Assembly (NCBI GenBank): GCA_964598225.1
Contig: CAZRBG010000104.1
Location: forward strand, 1-13,219
DNA from: SG8-4 sp964598225
GTDB taxonomy: Bacteria; Planctomycetota; Phycisphaerae; Sedimentisphaerales; Anaerobacaceae
Length of the DNA: 13,219 nucleotides
Direction of reading: 5' to 3'
The notes below the pieces were generated by a model, which was not told the origin of the DNA, ran no database searches, and worked only from the letters and a program-made list of their open reading frames with translations. The translations under genes were made by a program, and so were the position numbers. The stretch's first letter is position 1; each line of letters starts with the position of its first letter. This document shows, piece by piece, positions 7,178-13,219 of the stretch.

Positions 7178-10100
7178 ATGGGAAGAAACGTTCGCATCAT
7201 CAACATTGCGGTAATTGCAAGTATATGTTTTGTTTTGTCATCACCATTTCCAGCAAAGGCCGCTTTGGCCGAAAAAGCGAATGTCTTCACTGAGAAAAGC
7301 GACATCAAAGGTGGGGTTATTGTCCACGTGGGCTGCGCTGATGGAACGCTCGTAGCAGAATTGGGTAAGAATAAATCGTATACGATCCAGGGGCTTGAAC
7401 GCGATCGTCGAGAGGTTGAAAAAGCACGTCAGAACATCCTCGCGACAGGAGACTACGGACGACTATCCGTCAAACAGTGGCGAGATGATAGACTGCCCTA
7501 TGTTGAAAACCTTATCAATCTGCTGATCATTGACGACAAAGATACAACGGTCTCTGGAAGTGAGATCAAGCGAGTACTGGCGCCGCGGGGGATGGCGGTC
7601 ATTCATGAAAGGTGTCAGGTCGCCGGGTTGGATCTGTGGCCGTTTTCGGCGGAATACTCGGCTTACACCAAGCCCGTTCCGGAAGGAATCGATGGCTGGC
7701 CGCATTACCTGCACGGGCCGGATAATAATGCCGTCTCTCATGACAGGGCCGTGGGCCCGCCTCAGCGGATGCAATGGGTATGCGGACCGGCTTATGCCCG
7801 AAGCCACGAGATAAACTCGAGTATGGCCGGCATGGTGTCGACGGGCGGACGCATTTTCTATATCTGGGATGACGGGCCCCTGGGCCAGCCGGAAGAACGC
7901 TTCCCGTCCCAGTGGTCGCTGATTGCCCGGGATGCATTCAACGGCGCGCTGCTTTGGAAGATTCCTATGCCGGACTGGGGCTGGCGGCAATGGCATGATG
8001 AGTCCCGCTGGGATAATCCGAGGCAAAGGGCGTCAATGCTGCGTCAACTGCCCCAAACTACAACGCGGCGATTGGTCGCGGCCAAACAAAAGCTGTACGT
8101 GACCCTCGGATACGAAGCGCCAGTCAGTGTGCTCGATGCGGCGACCGGTGATTTGCTGAAGACGCTTGAAAAAACAAGAGGGACTGATGAGATTTTGCTG
8201 GATTCTCAGATGCTGATTCTGTGTATCAGGGACGCAGATCGCGCTGGAAATAAGCCGGGCAAAGATTTCCGGCTCAGTCAGAACAGCGGAAGAGTCGTGG
8301 CCGTCAATCTCGAGAACGACCGGATTGTTTGGGAGAGTGATCCGGATACTATGTCGCCGGTTACCCTGGCAGTCTGTAAGAATCATGTTTACTACGCAAA
8401 GTCAGGTCAGGTGGTATGTCTCGATCGCTCGAACGGCCAACGGCTCTGGCAGAGCGAACCTGTTAAAGGCAGGGGGCAAAGAGGAACGCTGGTGGCACAG
8501 GACGAGGTCGTGCTCTACGCCTACGGACCTGTTGCTCAGGCAAAAGAGAAGCGCGGTTATCAAACCGTTCGTTATCACCAGGCTCACGCATTTTCAGTGG
8601 AAACGGGTGAGAAGTTATGGTCGAGCCCTCAATACAGAGGTCCCAGCGGGCACGCTAATGATATATTTGTCATCGACGGGCTGGCCTGGTTCGGTGTGGA
8701 CAACCAGGAGAACCTTCCTGACCACTGGAAGGATACGACCACGCAGCGACTCGGTTACGATCTTCTAACAGGTAAGGTGAAACGCAGGGTTTCCGTGCCT
8801 AAACTTACAAGCCCGGGACACCACTACCGGTGCTATCGCTCCAAGGCAACTGAACGATTCCTGCTCTTGCCCAAACGAGGCGTGGAATTCCTCGATCTTC
8901 AGGGCGAGGACCACATGCGGCATGACTGGCTGCGCGCGCCGTGCATTTACGGTGTCATGCCGGCTAACGGCATACTCTATATGGCCCCGCATCAATGCGT
9001 CTGCTATCAGGGCGTGCTGTTGTCCAATTTCAATGCACTCACGGCAAAGCCGGAATCGGAAGGCAAATCTTCCGCCGTGATCGACGATCAACCCCGTTTG
9101 ATTAAAGGGCCGAAATACGAAGACGTTGAACTTCGATCAGAAACTGACGACTCGTGTGATTGGCCGATGTATCGTCACGACCCCCGCCGCAGCGGCTATT
9201 CCGATACGACTGTACCCGATCACCCCAAACAAAAATGGGAAACGACTCTAAGACCTCCCATTACGCCCCCGGTGGTTGCCGGTCAAACGTTAATTGTTGC
9301 TGAAAAAGATGCACATGCCGTTCATGCGATGAATGCACGAACTGGTGACAAGCTCTGGCGTTTCACGGCAGGGGCTCGAATCGATTCACCGCCGACGGTC
9401 TATGGCCCGCTTGTTTTGTTCGGGTCGTCAGACGGATGGGTTTATTGCCTCGATGCATCCGACGGCAAAGAAATCTGGCGATTCCTTGCCGCACCGCAGG
9501 AACGGCAGATCGGCGCCTTCGGGCAGGTCGAATCAGCCTGGCCCGTACACGGCAGCGTGGTAGTTCAAGATGATGTGACCGTAAGTCCTCGGCGTCCGCT
9601 GGTTTACCTGACGGCCGGCCGATCAACATATCTCGACGGAGGTATTCATGTTTACGCGCTGGATCCGCTAACCGGCCGGGTGAAATATGAGACTTGTCTG
9701 GAGAGTCCAAGCCCCGATCCTTTCAAGGATACGGGAGGCGCCGGGTATATGGACGGCGCCAAATCGGATATATTGGTGAGCGACGGCGCCGACCTGTTTC
9801 TGCTTCAGGAGCGGTTTCGCAGTGATTTGAAGCGCAGTCCCGCCCCTATGCAGCAGTTCGCAAGGGAGAGAGGAGGCTATCGTGAATATCCGTCTTATCC
9901 CGAACGCGGCTCGAACGCCATGCGCCTTATCTCAAGCAGGGGCTTTCTCGACGACTCTTACAACGAAGGCACGTACTGGACGTTCAGCCGGCGCTGGCCG
10001 GGATGGGACCGGCACATGGGCCGAATAGGGGTCTACGGCCAACTTCTGGTTTTCAATGAAAAGAGCGTTTTTGGCGTTCATGTTTTCTATAGAGTTGTTC

Positions 10101-10483
10101 GTGTGCGTCGCGGCTTCTTTCCCGGGACCAAAGGCTATCGCCTGTTTTCAAAAGATTATGATCCCAATCAGAATGAAGCGGAATTTAAGAAAACCAAAGA
10201 CAATTGGTCCGTGTATATCCCGGTCCGGGTGCGTGCTATGGTCTTAGCGGGTGATAAGCTGTTCGTTGCAGGACCTCCGGACGTCGTCCCGGAAGACGAT
10301 CCTCTGGCCGCTTTCGAAGGGCGCAAAGGAGCCGATTTGTGGTCGTTTTCCGCATCGACGGGCGAAAAGCTCTCTGAAATTCAACACCTGAAAGCGCCCC
10401 CGGTATATGACGGTCTGATCGCTGCGCAAAAGCATTTGTACATCAGCACTGCCGATGGTTGTGTACATTGTTTCGGAGAGTGA
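7178..10483 (+). CDS. Exported methyltransferase-fold / double PQQ-like beta-propeller protein
   Basis: An 1101-aa protein starting at ATG 7178 with ribosome binding site AGGGAGA ending 7 nt upstream. Residues 1-29 form a signal peptide (basic start, hydrophobic 8-20, cleavage near AKA-AL). Residues about 44-145 resemble a class I methyltransferase fold: VHVGCADGTLVAEL at 49-62 (motif I), GLERD at 72-76 with an acidic end of strand 2, LINLLIIDD at 112-120, and RVLAPRGMAVI at 132-142. Two propellers follow, each opened by a WP-x-Y-x-H motif (W174 and W662). I count about ten blades with the D-x-x-[TSN]-G-x-x-[LI]-W tryptophan-docking pattern, for example DRSNGQRLW, VETGEKLW, ARTGDKLW and DASDGKEIW. 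No CxxCH haem site is present. PQQ-like propellers of this kind are often structural or sugar/alcohol-oxidising; which applies here cannot be told, and bound PQQ is not shown. Confidence 0.88.
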   Translation: MGRNVRIINIAVIASICFVLSSPFPAKAALAEKANVFTEKSDIKGGVIVHVGCADGTLVAELGKNKSYTIQGLERDRREVEKARQNILATGDYGRLSVKQWRDDRLPYVENLINLLIIDDKDTTVSGSEIKRVLAPRGMAVIHERCQVAGLDLWPFSAEYSAYTKPVPEGIDGWPHYLHGPDNNAVSHDRAVGPPQRMQWVCGPAYARSHEINSSMAGMVSTGGRIFYIWDDGPLGQPEERFPSQWSLIARDAFNGALLWKIPMPDWGWRQWHDESRWDNPRQRASMLRQLPQTTTRRLVAAKQKLYVTLGYEAPVSVLDAATGDLLKTLEKTRGTDEILLDSQMLILCIRDADRAGNKPGKDFRLSQNSGRVVAVNLENDRIVWESDPDTMSPVTLAVCKNHVYYAKSGQVVCLDRSNGQRLWQSEPVKGRGQRGTLVAQDEVVLYAYGPVAQAKEKRGYQTVRYHQAHAFSVETGEKLWSSPQYRGPSGHANDIFVIDGLAWFGVDNQENLPDHWKDTTTQRLGYDLLTGKVKRRVSVPKLTSPGHHYRCYRSKATERFLLLPKRGVEFLDLQGEDHMRHDWLRAPCIYGVMPANGILYMAPHQCVCYQGVLLSNFNALTAKPESEGKSSAVIDDQPRLIKGPKYEDVELRSETDDSCDWPMYRHDPRRSGYSDTTVPDHPKQKWETTLRPPITPPVVAGQTLIVAEKDAHAVHAMNARTGDKLWRFTAGARIDSPPTVYGPLVLFGSSDGWVYCLDASDGKEIWRFLAAPQERQIGAFGQVESAWPVHGSVVVQDDVTVSPRRPLVYLTAGRSTYLDGGIHVYALDPLTGRVKYETCLESPSPDPFKDTGGAGYMDGAKSDILVSDGADLFLLQERFRSDLKRSPAPMQQFARERGGYREYPSYPERGSNAMRLISSRGFLDDSYNEGTYWTFSRRWPGWDRHMGRIGVYGQLLVFNEKSVFGVHVFYRVVRVRRGFFPGTKGYRLFSKDYDPNQNEAEFKKTKDNWSVYIPVRVRAMVLAGDKLFVAGPPDVVPEDDPLAAFEGRKGADLWSFSASTGEKLSEIQHLKAPPVYDGLIAAQKHLYISTADGCVHCFGE

Positions 10484-10491
10484 TTTTACTC

Positions 10492-10507
10492 GTTGGCTAT
10501 TGCCAAC
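10492..10507 (+). other. Small perfect hairpin between the propeller and E1 genes
   Basis: GTTGGC at 10492-10497 and GCCAAC at 10502-10507 form a perfect 6-bp stem with a TATT loop, 8 nt after the propeller stop codon. No U-tract follows, so it is not a strong terminator and read-through into the E1 gene is likely. The hairpin also covers the TTG at 10493, which argues against that upstream codon as the E1 start. Confidence 0.4.
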
Positions 10508-10537
10508 TACGATTATTCGAATTGCAGGGGAATTGAA

Positions 10538-13009
10538 ATGCCAAAATCTCAGATGCTTTATCCGGAGCACTTGCGCAAACCCGGCTCCGTAGAGTTCGAT
10601 CCGATACCGATAAATCAATACGATAAAACAATCAACGACGAACTGCAAAGATACAAACCGGAGGATTTGCTCCGGATACACCGTGACATGGTCCTTGTTC
10701 GCGCGTTTGAAACGATGCTCAGTGATATAAAACTTCGCCGCTCGTACGAGGGCATCGAATGCGTTCATAACGGCCCTGCGCACTTGTCGATCGGTCAGGA
10801 GGCCGCCGCTGTCGGGCAGGCGTTTCATTTGACTACCGAAGACCATATATTCGGCAGTCATCGCAGTCACGGGGAAATTCTCGCCAAGGGATTGTCTGCA
10901 ATTGCGAAACTCGACGATACGCGCCTGATGTATATTATGCAGACCTATTTCGACGGCAACACTCTTCGAATCGTCGAAAAGGACGCACGCGACACAGTGA
11001 AAGACCTCGCCATTGCCTACCTGCTCTATGGTACATTAGCTGAAATTCTCGGTAGAGAGGCGGGATTCAACAAAGGCATGGGCGGTTCGATGCATGCTTT
11101 CTTCCCACCCTTCGGGATTTATCCCAACAACGCTATCGTGGGTGGCTCGGCCGACATCTCCGTAGGGGCGGCACTTTACAAGAAGGTCAATAACAAGCCC
11201 GGTCTCGTAATCGGCAATATTGGCGACGCGGCTTCTTCCTGCGGCCCGGTTTGGGAAGGGCTGTGTCTTGCGACTATGGGCCAGTATAAGCAGTTGTGGC
11301 CGGAGGAACACAGAGGGGGCTTGCCTCTGATTGTTAATTTTGTCGACAATTTCTACGGCATGGGCGGACAAACTTGCGGCGAGACGATGGGTTTCGACGT
11401 ACTCGCTCGGATCGGCGCTGCTCTCAATACCGAACAAATGCACGCCGAGCGCATTGACGGATACAATCCGCTGGCGGTAGCCGACGCGATCCTGAGAAAG
11501 AAAGAAGTCCTTGCCGGCGGCGACGGACCAGTGCTGCTCGATACGGTCACGTATCGTTACAGCGGCCACTCTCCTTCCGATCAGAGCAGCTATCGCGAGA
11601 GAGCCGAGGTCGAGGCCTGGAAAGAACAGGATCCGATCGTTCATTTTGCCGCCGGACTTCTGGAAGCCGGCATCTGCGACCAGAACGCGCTGGACGAAAT
11701 CGACAATAAAGTCAAGGAACTTATCCTGGCGGCCTGTAAGAAAGCATCGGATCTTAGCCTCTCGCCGAGAGCCGATCTGAAGAAAAAATTCTGTCTCTTA
11801 GAACAAACGATGTATTCCGACCTCAAGGTCGATTCGATGGAGCCGGAAAGAGAGCCGGAAACCCTGATTGCCAAAGAGGAGAATCCGCGTTTGAAGTCAC
11901 TGGCGAAGCGGAGCCGGTCGGCTTTCGACCAGAGCGGCCGACGTCTTAAAGATTCCAAGTGCATCGGAATTCGCGATGCGCTGTTCGAGGCGATTCTGGA
12001 TCGTTTCTACGTCGATCCGACGTTAGTTGCTTATGGCGAGGAAAATCGCGACTGGGGCGGAGCCTTTGCCGTCTACCGTGGATTGACCGAAGCTCTGCCG
12101 TATCACAGGCTCTTCAATGCATCGATTTCCGAAGGCGCTATCGTCGGCTCTGCGGTCGGCTATGCCCTCGAGGGCGGCCGTGCGCTCGTCGAGTTGATGT
12201 ACTGCGATTTCATGGGACGGGCCGGCGACGAGCTTTTCAATCAACTTGCCAAGTGGCAGTCCATGAGCGGCGGCCTTCTGAAAATGCCCGTCGTGGTGCG
12301 TGTCTCTGTCGGCAACAAGTACGGCGCTCAGCACAGCCAGGACTGGACTTCAATAGCGGCACACATCCCCGGGCTGAAGGTTGTCTTTCCGGCAACACCT
12401 TACGACGCCAAAGGCCTTATGTACAGCGCGCTGCGGGGCACAGACCCGGTGATCTTTTTCGAGAGTCAGCGGTTGTACGGACAGCCGGAAGAATTCGTAC
12501 CGGGCGGCGTGCCGAACGAATTCTACGAAGTGCCGCCCGGCGAGCCTGCCATTAGAAAAGAAGGCTCCGACTTAACGATCCTCACAATCGGAGCTACCCT
12601 TTACCGCGCGATAGAGGCGGCGAAAGAACTGGAGCAAAAGCACAATATCAGTTGCGAGATCATCGACGCCAGAAGCATTGTGCCGTTCAATTGCGAAAAA
12701 GTGCTCGAATCGGTGAAGAAAACCGGACGCATTTTGCTAACGTCCGACACCTGCGAACGAGGAAGCTGCCTCCAGACGATGGCTTCCAAGATCACCCAGT
12801 TTGCGTTCTACGAGCTGGACGCTCCGCCGGTGGTCCTCGGCGCACGCAACTGGATTACCCCGCCCGATGAAGTAGAGGATTCCTTCTTCCCCTATCCGGC
12901 GGACATCCTCGACGTCGTCCACCAGCACATCATCCCCCTTGAGGGCTATACACTCAGCCGGGACTATTCCAACGAAGACCTGATGCGCAGAAGCGCCAAA
13001 GGCATATAG
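10538..13009 (+). CDS. Fused E1 alpha-beta subunit of a ThDP-dependent 2-oxoacid dehydrogenase
   Basis: An 823-aa protein that joins both E1 subunits, which are usually separate, in one chain. It would decarboxylate a 2-oxoacid with thiamine diphosphate and pass the acyl group to a lipoyl E2. The start is ATG 10538, behind AGGGG ending 7 nt upstream. The alpha part (about 45-405) has GMGGSMHAF near 180, GDAASSCG at 229-236, VDNFYGMGG at 269-277 and the SGHSPSDQSSYR loop near 342-353. A charged linker (about 405-475) leads to the beta part (about 475-805), with NASISEGAIVG near 527-537 carrying the conserved ThDP-contacting Glu532, and AQHSQDW near 597. An extra segment of about 45 residues sits before GREAGFNKGMGG. 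The substrate (pyruvate, branched-chain oxoacid, acetoin) cannot be read from the sequence. No E2 or E3 gene lies in the window. The 54-bp gap to the propeller gene allows co-transcription. Confidence 0.93.
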   Translation: MPKSQMLYPEHLRKPGSVEFDPIPINQYDKTINDELQRYKPEDLLRIHRDMVLVRAFETMLSDIKLRRSYEGIECVHNGPAHLSIGQEAAAVGQAFHLTTEDHIFGSHRSHGEILAKGLSAIAKLDDTRLMYIMQTYFDGNTLRIVEKDARDTVKDLAIAYLLYGTLAEILGREAGFNKGMGGSMHAFFPPFGIYPNNAIVGGSADISVGAALYKKVNNKPGLVIGNIGDAASSCGPVWEGLCLATMGQYKQLWPEEHRGGLPLIVNFVDNFYGMGGQTCGETMGFDVLARIGAALNTEQMHAERIDGYNPLAVADAILRKKEVLAGGDGPVLLDTVTYRYSGHSPSDQSSYRERAEVEAWKEQDPIVHFAAGLLEAGICDQNALDEIDNKVKELILAACKKASDLSLSPRADLKKKFCLLEQTMYSDLKVDSMEPEREPETLIAKEENPRLKSLAKRSRSAFDQSGRRLKDSKCIGIRDALFEAILDRFYVDPTLVAYGEENRDWGGAFAVYRGLTEALPYHRLFNASISEGAIVGSAVGYALEGGRALVELMYCDFMGRAGDELFNQLAKWQSMSGGLLKMPVVVRVSVGNKYGAQHSQDWTSIAAHIPGLKVVFPATPYDAKGLMYSALRGTDPVIFFESQRLYGQPEEFVPGGVPNEFYEVPPGEPAIRKEGSDLTILTIGATLYRAIEAAKELEQKHNISCEIIDARSIVPFNCEKVLESVKKTGRILLTSDTCERGSCLQTMASKITQFAFYELDAPPVVLGARNWITPPDEVEDSFFPYPADILDVVHQHIIPLEGYTLSRDYSNEDLMRRSAKGI

Positions 13010-13033
13010 CAGCGCAAACAGTCAAGACGCTGC
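13009..13033 (+). terminator. Weak hairpin at the E1 stop codon
   Basis: GCAGCG at 13009-13014 pairs with CGCTGC at 13028-13033 around a 13-nt loop. It begins on the last base of the E1 stop codon. What follows is A-rich rather than T-rich, so it lacks the U-tract of an intrinsic terminator on the plus strand. It is listed as the only structure near the gene end. Confidence 0.2.
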
Positions 13034-13219
13034 AAAAATGGAAGCCGGAGAAAGAAAGAAAATGCGCACGACAATCCCGTATAGTGGGTGCATCCTTCGT
13101 TGGCACGTGGACAACAGCCTTGACACGGCCCTGTCCCGGCAGCAGTATAAGAACAATTGCATGTTCTCCGTCGCTTCTTGTCGACGGCCTACGGGCTTGT
13201 TGAGCTTCTGGTCATACTT
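13034..13219. other. Window end with no assignable gene
   Basis: A plus-strand frame is open from ATG 13038 (second ATG at 13062, with GGAG about 11 nt ahead) to the window edge, about 60 codons. A minus-strand frame is also open across the same bases from the edge to a TGA near 13022. Neither shows a domain I recognise, and neither looks like a lipoyl E2 start. One of them may be a real truncated gene; the sequence shown does not decide it. Confidence 0.3.

Noticed and set aside
7119..7214. A 31-codon upstream ORF overlapping the start of the methyltransferase-propeller gene, considered as a leader peptide.
   Set aside because: Its ATG is only about 5 nt from the predicted transcript start, the ribosome binding site is poor, and the product is an unremarkable basic peptide. 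It is not enough to support a leader-peptide claim.
7178..10483. Quinohaemoprotein dehydrogenase reading of the propeller protein.
   Set aside because: No CxxCH haem-binding motif is present, and the only close Cys pair (CVC near residue 607) does not match the adjacent-Cys disulfide of methanol or ethanol dehydrogenases. PQQ binding is therefore not claimed.
10493..10537. TTG 10493 as the start of the E1 gene.
   Set aside because: It lies within a perfect hairpin and lacks a ribosome binding site, while ATG 10538 has AGGGG at ideal spacing.

Overview
The window reads as chromosomal DNA of a free-living bacterium with a gene style I associate with Planctomycetota, perhaps a Phycisphaerae/Sedimentisphaerales-like lineage. 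The grounds are a GH57/DUF3536 alpha-glucan enzyme next to malQ, a large exported protein joining a methyltransferase fold to PQQ-type propellers, a fused alpha-beta E1 dehydrogenase, and palindromic intergenic repeats. This placement is inference; there is no rRNA or other marker gene to fix it, and I see no tRNA, CRISPR array, integrase or transposase.

Layout. Positions 30-4009 hold a two-gene minus-strand operon: a GH57-DUF3536 protein (first) and 4-alpha-glucanotransferase MalQ (second), 29 bp apart, for handling glycogen or maltodextrin in the cytoplasm. Positions 4010-4548 form a 539-bp divergent intergenic region. It contains a leader hairpin candidate, a doubtful 64-aa ORF with a good ribosome binding site, a sigma70-like promoter with a 13-bp perfect dyad in its spacer, and a nested inverted repeat in the presumed 5' UTR of the next gene.

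Three plus-strand genes follow. The first (4549-6966) is an exported right-handed beta-helix protein with a phage-tailspike-like front module; its last codons and stop lie inside a long palindromic purine/pyrimidine repeat (6951-7027). The second (7178-10483), behind its own TATAAT promoter, is an exported 1101-aa protein with an N-terminal class I methyltransferase-like domain and two consecutive PQQ-like beta-propellers. The third (10538-13009) follows after 54 bp and encodes an 823-aa fused E1 alpha-beta subunit of a thiamine-diphosphate 2-oxoacid dehydrogenase complex. The last 210 bp contain no gene I can identify.

The minus-strand pair is a coherent storage-glucan unit. The two exported plus-strand proteins look like envelope or periplasmic polysaccharide-related functions. 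The E1 gene may be co-transcribed with the propeller gene but belongs to central carbon metabolism; its E2 and E3 partners are not in the window. The most unusual items are the exported methyltransferase-propeller fusion, the E1 with an extra segment and a variant ThDP motif, and the two different palindromic repeats that bracket the beta-helix gene.
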